From contig JANOBD010000100.1 of the NCBI GenBank assembly GCA_031411495.1, positions 62,001-126,000 of the forward strand: 64,000 bases of DNA, in the 5' to 3' direction. The notes under the pieces were generated by a model, which was not told where the DNA came from, ran no database searches, and worked only from the letters and a program-made list of their open reading frames with translations. Made by a program: the position numbers and the translations under genes. The stretch's first letter is position 1. The number at the start of each line of letters is the position of its first letter. This DNA comes from JANOBD01 sp031411495. GTDB taxonomy: Bacteria; Planctomycetota; Phycisphaerae; Tepidisphaerales; Tepidisphaeraceae. This document shows, in pieces, positions 43,167-50,659 of this stretch.

Positions 43167-45644
43167 TCAAAGTTCCAAACTGCGTTTCGAGCGATTGACG
43201 AGAGGCGATTGGCCCGCAACCGCGGCCGGTGCCGGGATGTAGTGCTGCGCCAGGATCAGCAGGTCATCGAAATTGACGATCCCGTCGCCGGTGAAATCGC
43301 CCTGGCTCCAGTGCCGATTCGGCTTTTTGTAATTCTGGGCAAGGACGAGCAGGTCGTCGAAGTTCACCTTGCCATCGCCGGTGGCATCGCCGACTGCGAC
43401 CGTGAAATCGACGACGATCGGCTGGTTGGATTGCAGCCCGCGCTGATCGGCAATCGCGCCGGCCGCCACCGTCATGCGATAGTGACCATCGGCAAGTCGG
43501 GATGCGAAGGTGACCTTCGCAATCGTAATGCCGTAGTTGAACGCGTCGGTAAATGTCCAACCCGTCACCAGCGCATTCGAGTCGAGATTGATTACCGAGA
43601 CGTCCGTATCCGTGAAGCTGAACGTCGTGTTCTCACTGGTGGTGATGTCGATGGCATTCGTGTCGCGGTTAAACACGGCATAACGGACCACGGGCCGGGT
43701 TGTATCGATCACCGGGCCGGCGTTTGCGAGCGCCTGGGCGTAGGTGGGTCGATAGTCGGCCGTCGCGAGGTCGTAGACGCTCAAGCCCTGGCTGTCGACG
43801 GCGGCGAGATCGGCGCCGCGGCTGATCAGCGCCGTTATCACGTTCGTGTAGTACGTGTATTCGCTGTACATGACCGGCACGGTCACCGACCAGTGCAGTG
43901 GCGTGCGGCCCATCGCGTCGACCGCGTTCACGTTCGCGCCGGCGTCGATGAGCATGTTCACCTTGATCACGGCGCGATCCAGCAGCGATTGGCCATTGCC
44001 TTCCCACATGTACCACGCGTTGGCCGCCACCGCGTGCAGCGGCGTGAAGCCGTTGCTCGCCACCGTGCTTACGTTCGCGCCGTGCGCGATGAGATACTGC
44101 ATCACCTGCTCGCGCCCGGAATACGGGCTGGATGCGGCCGCATGCAGCGCTGTCCAGCCGGTGGCCGGGTCGGCCGCGTTCACATCTTCGTGCGCGAGCG
44201 CCGCCTCCACATCCGCAACCGTGCCGATATATGCCGCGTAGCGCAGCTGGCTGTTGTTGATCGGATCCTTCACCGTCCACTGCGGCGATACCCACGTGCC
44301 GAGCCCGCTGATGGCGGGGATATCCGCGCCGCTGTAGAGCGTCACGAGGCTGCGGGCGGGCAGCGTGATGGTCATCGCATTGTTTGCCGACAGGTTCGGC
44401 AGCGCGACCCACCGGTCCGTCTCGGTCGATTGCCAGGCGCGGAAGACGGTGCCGGGTGCGAAATTGCTGAGATTCAGCGTGTAGTCGGTCGGGGTGAGCG
44501 CGCTGTTGATGATCGTGATCGTCGATGCGCCGTTGAGCGGATCGCGGAACGCGCCAAGGCTCGTCATCGGGTCCGACTGCGTCGCCGTCACCCGCTGCAT
44601 GCCGGGACGGATGAACTTGTACAGGTGCTTGACGGCATAGTACTTGCCGTTGGGCACGCCGTTGTTGATGAGTGACGAGGTCTTGTCCCACGCGGTGTTG
44701 TCGACGTTGGTGAACTGCCAGTAGAAATAGGCCGATGCGTTCGAGCGGGTGAGCGATTCGAGCACTTCCACCGCCGTGCCGACGCTGTCCTGCCACGAAC
44801 CGCTCTTGCCTGACACTTCCGTGTACCAGAGCGGCACATCCGTGCCGGCGAGTTGATCCGCCTGCGCCGACATCGTCGGCACGCCGGTGTAGTGGCTGCC
44901 AATAATCAGCTTGCTCCGATCGATCTGCGGATCGGCCAGGATCGGCTCGTTGTACCACTTCCAGCGGTGCGGATCGTTCAACCCGAGGTCTTCGTTGGCG
45001 AGCACCTTCGTGTTCAGGTGCTCGAACGCCAGCTTCTTCTGCACGGCGATCGTGGCCTCGCGCAACTGGATGTTGTCGTAGAGCGCCGCCTCGTACCAGG
45101 CGTGGAAGAACTGCTCGTTCTGGATGCTCACGGCAGTGATGTCGATGTTGTAGTCGCGTTTCGCGACGATGATGGCGCCGGCGATCCACTCGGCGAACTC
45201 CGCACGCATCTCCGGCCGCAGGAAGCCTCCGCCGAGCGTGACATTGTTGGTCTTCTGCCAGTAAGGCGGCGACCAGACGCTGAGCAGGAACGTCGTCGCG
45301 CCGCGCTCTTTCATCCGCTGGAACGAGGTAAAGACGTTCGCCAGCGCGGTGGTATCGAAGGCCGACCAGTTGAAAACGTTTGGGTCGTCATTGTCGTTGA
45401 CGGCTTCGAAGTTCTGGGCGATCGAACCGCGCATGGCGCTCGCACCCAGATCGTTCACGAGCATGTCATAAAACGCCGGGCTCTGAAGTTCCGGAAGTTG
45501 TTGTGGCCCGAGCCAGTTCACCAGCGATGCGCCGAAACCTTCCATCGTCTGGTGGGTTTCATTGAAGTCGATGGTCGCGGAAACGGCTGCCAGTAACTTG
45601 CGGGAATCGAGCAACTCCATGCGGCTCGCGAACGGTCGGTTCAT
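43167..45644 (-). CDS. GH30 glycoside hydrolase with ankyrin repeats and dockerin (copy 1)
   Basis: An 825-residue secreted protein. The N-terminus has an LEPR-XLL-like motif (LLDSRKLLAA, residues 11-20). The GH30 catalytic domain spans about 24-345 with acid/base Glu177 in SIQNE and nucleophile Glu276 in WYTEVSG. A small beta-domain follows (about 370-440). Ankyrin-type repeats run about 465-635 (for example TGWTALHAAASS, NGFTPLHAVAAN and GRTPLHWSVTV). Then come an Ig-like domain (about 650-750) and two dockerin type I repeats. ATG 45644 was chosen for its motif context. Acts on xylan-type or beta-linked glycans by family; the ankyrin part is odd outside a cell. Confidence 0.88.
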   Translation of the reverse strand: MNRPFASRMELLDSRKLLAAVSATIDFNETHQTMEGFGASLVNWLGPQQLPELQSPAFYDMLVNDLGASAMRGSIAQNFEAVNDNDDPNVFNWSAFDTTALANVFTSFQRMKERGATTFLLSVWSPPYWQKTNNVTLGGGFLRPEMRAEFAEWIAGAIIVAKRDYNIDITAVSIQNEQFFHAWYEAALYDNIQLREATIAVQKKLAFEHLNTKVLANEDLGLNDPHRWKWYNEPILADPQIDRSKLIIGSHYTGVPTMSAQADQLAGTDVPLWYTEVSGKSGSWQDSVGTAVEVLESLTRSNASAYFYWQFTNVDNTAWDKTSSLINNGVPNGKYYAVKHLYKFIRPGMQRVTATQSDPMTSLGAFRDPLNGASTITIINSALTPTDYTLNLSNFAPGTVFRAWQSTETDRWVALPNLSANNAMTITLPARSLVTLYSGADIPAISGLGTWVSPQWTVKDPINNSQLRYAAYIGTVADVEAALAHEDVNAADPATGWTALHAAASSPYSGREQVMQYLIAHGANVSTVASNGFTPLHAVAANAWYMWEGNGQSLLDRAVIKVNMLIDAGANVNAVDAMGRTPLHWSVTVPVMYSEYTYYTNVITALISRGADLAAVDSQGLSVYDLATADYRPTYAQALANAGPVIDTTRPVVRYAVFNRDTNAIDITTSENTTFSFTDTDVSVINLDSNALVTGWTFTDAFNYGITIAKVTFASRLADGHYRMTVAAGAIADQRGLQSNQPIVVDFTVAVGDATGDGKVNFDDLLVLAQNYKKPNRHWSQGDFTGDGIVNFDDLLILAQHYIPAPAAVAGQSPLVNRSKRSLEL

Positions 45645-45844
45645 AATCGGGTACTCCAGTGGGCCGGCCATCATAGGCAAGCCGTCCGATAAAGCAGGCC
45701 AGTGTAGCCGAAAATCGCCTGTCGTGACGTCCGGTAAGTCGCCCGGATTTCACTTGCCGACACGCAGCCACGGGGTATGGTTTGCCCACGGAGAAAGCCG
45801 CCACGCGGAATCGAGCGAATCGATTCCGGTGCCGGTCGGAGAAA

Positions 45845-45961
45845 ATGATGTCACAATCCCCCACCTCGCCCATTCACGTGAGCAAGCGCACCGCCCAGTT
45901 CGGCGTGCTGCTCATCGCCGCCCTGCTGGTTTCCTGCCTGGCGATTCTGATCGCGGCGTGA
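45845..45961 (+). CDS. Very small single-helix membrane protein
   Basis: A 38-residue frame: a short polar N-terminus (MMSQSPTSPIHVSKR) and one membrane helix (FGVLLIAALLVSCLAILIAA). A GGAG lies 3-6 bases before the paired ATG codons. It is located between the two GH30 genes on the opposite strand. Such short proteins are easily missed; without homologues it remains a prediction. Confidence 0.45.
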   Translation: MMSQSPTSPIHVSKRTAQFGVLLIAALLVSCLAILIAA

Positions 45962-46038
45962 TGCGGTCTCGCACCTGCGTTCGCGTTCACGTGGGAAGCT
46001 TCGCACAGTATTCCCAACCTACCGCAACCCGTCATCCC

Positions 46039-48456
46039 TCACACCGATCGCCCGTAGTTCTGGGCGATGATCAGTAAATCGTCGAAGTTCACCACGCCGT
46101 CGTCGTTCAGATCGCCGTTGCTGCGGGTGCGGTTAGAGCGGCCGTTGTTCTGGGCGAAGATCAGGAGGTCGCTAAAATTCACGATGCCGTCGCCGGTGGC
46201 GTCGCCTTTCAGCGAGGTGAAATCGACCTGCGCCGCGCTCGCCGAGACGATGTTGTTCTGGTCGGCAATCGCGCCCGCGGCGATGGTCATTCGATAACGC
46301 CCGTCGGCCAATCGCGCGGCGAAGTTCACCTGAGCCGTCGAGATGCCGTTGGAGAAAACCGTGCTCAGCGTCCAGCCGGTCACGATCTGGTTGGTCGCGA
46401 TATTCCAGATCGTGACGTCGCCGGCAACGAGGCTGGCCGTCACGTTATCGGTGAAGGAAAGGTTGATGCGGTTCTGGTCGGCGTTGTAAGCCGCGAAGCG
46501 TGTCGAGGGGCCGCGCGTGTCGTAGTACGGCGTCGGCCAGCGGAGCGTGGTTTCGATCGAACTGCGATAGTCAGTCGTCGCGTAGTCGTACGCGCTGCGA
46601 CCCGCGTTATCGAGCAGCGACCGATCGCCGCCGACGGCCAGCAGCCGCGAGAGCGCCAGCGTGTTGTACCCGTACTCGTTGTAGATGCTCGGCAGCATCG
46701 CGGCCCAGTGGAGCGCGGTGCGGCCGCCGGTGTCGCGGGCGTTCACGTCCAGCCCGACGGCGATGAGCGCGTTGATCTTGTCCACATTCCGCTGCATGAG
46801 CGCGTTCGGGTCCTGCTCCCATTCCGGCCAGAGATTCATCGCCACGGCGTGCAGCGTCGTCTCGCCCCGGAAGTCGACGGCCAGCGGATTCGCGCCGGCG
46901 GCGATGAGCGCATTCATGATCGTGAGCGAAACGCGAAACGGGCTTGCGGCCGCGGCATGAAGCGACGTCCAGCCGGTGACCGGATCGGCCTCGTTCACAT
47001 CCACGCCGCTGGCCAGGAGCGCCTCGACGTTCGCCAGTTCCCCGCGCGCCGCCGCGAGCCGAAGCGGGTTCTGCTGGTTCGCATCGGTGATGTGATAAAT
47101 CGGCGGATAGACCGGCGTGCCCTGCCCGCTGACGGGCGCGGCATCCGCACCCGAGTAGAGCGTGATCGCCGTCCAGCGCGGCGTGTTGAACGCGACGGTT
47201 CCGGCCGCGCTCACGTTCGCCTGCTGGGCCCAGCGCATGCTCTCGGTCGATTCGAACTGACGAAACACGGTGCCCGGCGCGTAGTTGCTGAGGTTGAGCG
47301 TGATCGTCGTATCCGTCGGCGACATGTTGACGAGTGTGATCGTCTGGGCCCCGGTGATCGGGTCCTTGTAGGCGCCGACGTGAACCAGCGGATCGCTCGT
47401 CGTCGTCTCGACGCGCTGCATGCCCGGGCGGACATACTTGTAGATGTGCCGCATCGCTTCGCCCTTGGGATTGAGCACGCCGTTGGTCATCAATGCGGAG
47501 GTGGCGCTGGCGGCCGAGTCGGTGAACTGCCAGTAGAAGTACGCAGAGGCGCCAGCGAGCGTGAACGCATCGGAAGCATCCGCAGCGGTCATGAGCGAAT
47601 CCCACCAGTTGGTGGGTCGGCCCGAGACTTCGGTGTACCAGAGCGGGATGCCGCTGCCGGCCAGCTGCGTCGCCTGCGACGGCATGCCGTGCGGGTCGGT
47701 GGTGTGGCTGCCGATGATGAGCTGGGAGCGATCGATCTGCGGGTCGGCCAGCAGTGGATCGTTGTACCACCGCCAGCGATGGGCATCCCAGCCGCCGACA
47801 TCTTCGTTCGCGAGGATCCTGGTCTTGAGCGATTCGAACTTGAACTTCTTCTGAACCGCCAGGACCGTTTCGCGAAGGCCCAGGTTGTCCAGCAGTGAGG
47901 ATTCGTACCATTCGTTGAAGAACTGCTCGTTCTGCATGCTCACGGCAGAAATCTCGATGCCGTAATCGCGCTTCGCGGCGATGACAACTGCGGCGAGATA
48001 TTCGGCGAACTCGTCGCGCATGTCGGGCCGAAGCGTGCCGCCGCTTTGCAGCGAGAGATTGGTCTTTTGCCAGTAAGGCGGCGTCCAGACGGTGAGCAGG
48101 AACGTCTTGACGCCACGCTCTTTCATCCGCTGGAAAAACGTCATCACGTTCGCGAGTTGCGAACTGTCGAACGCGTTCCAGTTGAAGACGTTCGGATCGT
48201 TGTTGTCGTTGGCCGACTCGAAGTTGGGCCACACCGGCGCGCGGACGGCGCTCACGCCCAGGTCATTGACCAGGCTGTCATAGAACGACGCCTGCTGGTA
48301 TTGCACGACCGGCGCCCAGGAAATGATGGCGGCGCCGTTGCCTTCCATGGTCTGACGAGTAACGCCGAAATCGACGCTCGCGCTGACATTCGCGAGGAGC
48401 TGGCGGGCTTCAAGTCGGTCGATGAATGCGCGACCTTGCCGTCTGTGTTGAGTCAT
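46039..48456 (-). CDS. GH30 glycoside hydrolase with ankyrin repeats and dockerin (copy 2)
   Basis: An 805-residue paralogue of the previous gene. LEPR-XLL-like motif DRLEARQLLA at 13-22; GH30 domain about 26-345 with Glu177 (SMQNE) and Glu276 (WYTEVSG) at the same positions as in copy 1. Ankyrin repeats run about 462-632 (PLRLAAARGELANVEALLA, TGWTSLHAAAAS, GRTALHWAAM). An Ig-like domain spans about 650-746 and dockerin repeats 749-805. GGGAA lies before ATG 48456. The two copies are head-to-tail and share the whole domain order, so they arose by duplication. Confidence 0.9.
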   Translation of the reverse strand: MTQHRRQGRAFIDRLEARQLLANVSASVDFGVTRQTMEGNGAAIISWAPVVQYQQASFYDSLVNDLGVSAVRAPVWPNFESANDNNDPNVFNWNAFDSSQLANVMTFFQRMKERGVKTFLLTVWTPPYWQKTNLSLQSGGTLRPDMRDEFAEYLAAVVIAAKRDYGIEISAVSMQNEQFFNEWYESSLLDNLGLRETVLAVQKKFKFESLKTRILANEDVGGWDAHRWRWYNDPLLADPQIDRSQLIIGSHTTDPHGMPSQATQLAGSGIPLWYTEVSGRPTNWWDSLMTAADASDAFTLAGASAYFYWQFTDSAASATSALMTNGVLNPKGEAMRHIYKYVRPGMQRVETTTSDPLVHVGAYKDPITGAQTITLVNMSPTDTTITLNLSNYAPGTVFRQFESTESMRWAQQANVSAAGTVAFNTPRWTAITLYSGADAAPVSGQGTPVYPPIYHITDANQQNPLRLAAARGELANVEALLASGVDVNEADPVTGWTSLHAAAASPFRVSLTIMNALIAAGANPLAVDFRGETTLHAVAMNLWPEWEQDPNALMQRNVDKINALIAVGLDVNARDTGGRTALHWAAMLPSIYNEYGYNTLALSRLLAVGGDRSLLDNAGRSAYDYATTDYRSSIETTLRWPTPYYDTRGPSTRFAAYNADQNRINLSFTDNVTASLVAGDVTIWNIATNQIVTGWTLSTVFSNGISTAQVNFAARLADGRYRMTIAAGAIADQNNIVSASAAQVDFTSLKGDATGDGIVNFSDLLIFAQNNGRSNRTRSNGDLNDDGVVNFDDLLIIAQNYGRSV

Positions 48457-48467
48457 GACATTCCCGG

Positions 48468-48550
48468 TGCAAAAACCAAGTTGAAAGAGCGCGTGGTGGG
48501 CATCATAGCGGGACCGACTTCGGCTGGGTGCTCTTTTCTGGGTTTTTGCA
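48468..48550. promoter_or_regulatory. Nested inverted repeats upstream of GH30 copy 2
   Basis: Perfect arms TGCAAAAACC (48468-48477) and GGTTTTTGCA (48541-48550) enclose a second pair, AAAGAGC (48484-48490) and GCTCTTT (48530-48536). They begin 12 bases upstream of the GH30 start codon, so they would form a leader structure in its mRNA or an operator in the divergent region with the DUF58 gene. Nothing similar is seen before copy 1. Confidence 0.45.
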
Positions 48551-48735
48551 CAGGTGCGGGAAGATTCTTTTCGAGCGCAATTCATGCCGGCGGCGAAGTG
48601 AACTTGTCGGTGGTTCCGGCATCGAGCGGCAAACTACTTCTGAGCGGCCGCGTTCCTTGGATTGAACGGATTCACGTTGGTCGATCGCTTCGTCTGCGTT
48701 ACCCTCTGCTCGATTCCGACACGCGAGGGCGACGA

Positions 48736-49629
48736 ATGGCCGTGCAAGCGACACCCAAACTGCTCACCAGCGACTTCATGAACCGGCTCGACAAGTTCGA
48801 CCTGCTCAGCCGCAAGATGCTGGCCGGCAAGATGAAGGGCGAGCGGCGGAGCAAGCGGCGCGGCCAATCGGTCGAGTTCGCCGACTTCCGGAACTACGTC
48901 ATCGGCGACGACCTTCGCTTTATCGACTGGAACATCTACGCGCGGCTCGACAAGCTCTTCATCAAGCTCTTTCTCGAAGAAGAAGATCTCGCGCTCTACG
49001 TGCTCATCGACACGAGCAAGTCCACCGATTTTGGTGACCCGAACAAACTGATGTACATGAAACGGGTGGCGGCGGCGCTCGGCTACGTCGGCCTCGTCAA
49101 CTACAACCGCGTGAGCATCAGCGCGATGGGCGAGAACATGGTTGCCGACACCGGCGGCATGCGCGGCCGACGCCGCGTCTCCACCATGCTCGACTTCATC
49201 GACAAGCTCGAACCCTCCGGCCCCAGCAACTTCGCCGCCGCGTGTAAACGCTTCGCACTCACCCATCGCTCCAAGGGCGTGCTGGTGGTCCTGTCGGACT
49301 TCTTCGACAAGTCCGGCTTCGAGAACGGCCTGCGCTACATCACCGGCGGCAAGTACGATACGTTCGCCGTCCAGATCCTCTCACCCCAGGAGATCGAGCC
49401 GGAGTTGACCGGCGACCTGAAACTCAAAGACATCGAAGACGGCGACTTCGCCGAGGTGAGCATCACCGGCCCACTCATCAAGAAATACAAGAGCAACCTC
49501 AACGCCTACTGCCTGAGTTTGAAGGAGTTCATCACCCGGCGCGGGGGGAGTTATCTGTTCAGTTCCACATCCGTTCCATTTGAAACGTTGGTGTTGAATT
49601 ATCTGAGAGAACGGAGACTGCTCGGGTGA
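48736..49629 (+). CDS. DUF58 domain protein
   Basis: A 297-residue protein of the DUF58 family. Hallmarks are GERRSKRRGQSVEFADFRNYVIGDDLRFIDWNIYARLDKLFIK and a VWA-like fold (VLIDTSKSTDFG, then SKGVLVVLSDFFD). DUF58 proteins usually work with a MoxR AAA+ ATPase and Bat-type VWA proteins. ATG 48736 was chosen because the conserved part begins there. A VWA-type gene follows at 50660, after a YkgJ-like gene and the four-helix-bundle insertion; no MoxR gene is in the window, though it could lie elsewhere. Confidence 0.9.
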   Translation: MAVQATPKLLTSDFMNRLDKFDLLSRKMLAGKMKGERRSKRRGQSVEFADFRNYVIGDDLRFIDWNIYARLDKLFIKLFLEEEDLALYVLIDTSKSTDFGDPNKLMYMKRVAAALGYVGLVNYNRVSISAMGENMVADTGGMRGRRRVSTMLDFIDKLEPSGPSNFAAACKRFALTHRSKGVLVVLSDFFDKSGFENGLRYITGGKYDTFAVQILSPQEIEPELTGDLKLKDIEDGDFAEVSITGPLIKKYKSNLNAYCLSLKEFITRRGGSYLFSSTSVPFETLVLNYLRERRLLG

Positions 49630-50030
49630 AAACGAATAACCAAGACACCAATGATCAACAAAGGCCCAATGACCAAAGTCCAAAGCGGATGTTTGATCTG
49701 GGTGAGAGGACTGCCGTCTTTGGTGAGAACGTCATCGCCTTGCTGAAAGGCGTTCCGGTAAATCGAATCACTGGGCCCCTTATCAGCCAGCTTGTCCGAT
49801 GTGCGACAAGCATCGGTGCGAACTACTGCGAGGCTGACGAAGCGGCCACGAAGAAGGAATTTCGGTATCGTGTAGGCGTTGCGAAGCGCGAAGCAAAGGA
49901 GACGTGCTTTCAACTTCGAATGCTGGTTGCGGCCGCTGCAGAATGTCGTGATCAGGCAAAGGTTCTTTGGCAGGAAGCCAAGGAATTGGTCAAGATATTC
50001 GCCTCAATAGCGCCGCGGCGAAAGGCTTGA
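49626..50030 (+). CDS. Four-helix-bundle protein (S23/IVP family)
   Basis: A 134-residue protein. Residues 22-130 are the four-helix-bundle family first seen in 23S rRNA intervening sequences (FDLGERTAVFGENVI, PLISQLVRCATSIGANYCEAD, KKEFRYRVGVAKREAKET). The first 20 residues (MKTNNQDTNDQQRPNDQSPK) are encoded by a repeat arm. It starts at GTG 49626, overlapping the DUF58 stop. It is flanked by inverted repeats that make a 459-bp unit (49635-50093). The biochemical role of the family is unknown. Confidence 0.85.
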   Translation: MKTNNQDTNDQQRPNDQSPKRMFDLGERTAVFGENVIALLKGVPVNRITGPLISQLVRCATSIGANYCEADEAATKKEFRYRVGVAKREAKETCFQLRMLVAAAAECRDQAKVLWQEAKELVKIFASIAPRRKA

Positions 50031-50093
50031 GAATCGCACCTTTTTTGGTCTTTGGATATTGGGCCTTTGTTGGTGATTGAGACTTGGTCATTT
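49635..50093. mobile_element. Inverted-repeat unit carrying the four-helix-bundle gene
   Basis: Left arm 49635-49681 and right arm 50047-50093 (inverted) are about 80% identical with a one-base gap. Both contain CAACAAAGGCCCAAT exactly (49656-49670 and 50058-50072, inverted). The unit lies between the DUF58 and YkgJ-like genes and is shared in sequence with the solo element at 9719-9832. No transposase is present. Mobility is inferred from the matching copies. Confidence 0.6.
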
Positions 50094-50102
50094 GGAATAG
50101 TA

Positions 50103-50648
50103 ATGAGCGATTCCACCCCCAATCAACAAGCCTCCGCCAAGCCCGTCCGCAACTGCGGCGCCTGCACCCTTTGCTGCAAAGCGCTGGCGATCAAAGAACT
50201 CGGCAAGCCGCTCGGCGTCGCGTGCGTGCATATCTGTTCCAGCGGCTGCGCCGTGCAGGATCAGCGGCCCCACGATGAAAAGTACTTCGGCTGTAACACC
50301 TACAACTGCCTGTGGCTGCTGGGGGACCTCGAAGACAACGACCGGCCCGACAAGCTCAAGGCCGTTTTCACCGCGTTGCCCCACCCGAACCCGGCCGTAA
50401 AGATCCCGATGATCCTGGTGAACGAAGCGTTCCCCGGCTCGGCCGACTCGGGCCGTGCGCGCGACCTGATCAACGGCCTGCTGCGAAAAGGGCACAGCAT
50501 CGTCGTGAAGAATCGCCAGTACTCGACGGAACATTATCCCGACGGAAACGTCGTCCGGTTTCGTATCGACCCGAACGACCCGCTCTCGATGAAGTACGAT
50601 CCCGCGGCCAAGCCGATCATGCTGACGGTTGCGGGCCGTCGAATCTGA
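50103..50648 (+). CDS. YkgJ-like cysteine cluster protein
   Basis: A 181-residue protein of the UPF0153/YkgJ family with a zinc- or iron-binding cysteine cluster: CGACTLCCKAL near the start, then CVHICSSGCAVQD and GCNTYNCLW. Function unknown. ATG 50103 was chosen because the longer frame from 50052 reads through the repeat arm. It precedes the BatA-like gene by 11 bases and was probably coupled with the DUF58 gene before the repeat unit came in. Confidence 0.8.
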   Translation: MSDSTPNQQASAKPVRNCGACTLCCKALAIKELGKPLGVACVHICSSGCAVQDQRPHDEKYFGCNTYNCLWLLGDLEDNDRPDKLKAVFTALPHPNPAVKIPMILVNEAFPGSADSGRARDLINGLLRKGHSIVVKNRQYSTEHYPDGNVVRFRIDPNDPLSMKYDPAAKPIMLTVAGRRI

Positions 50649-50659
50649 ATGAGTCATCA

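Noticed and set aside
42945..44675. 576-codon plus-strand frame opposite GH30 copy 1
   Set aside because: Arg/Asp/Val-rich antisense frame, typical of high GC content; the minus strand encodes clear domains.
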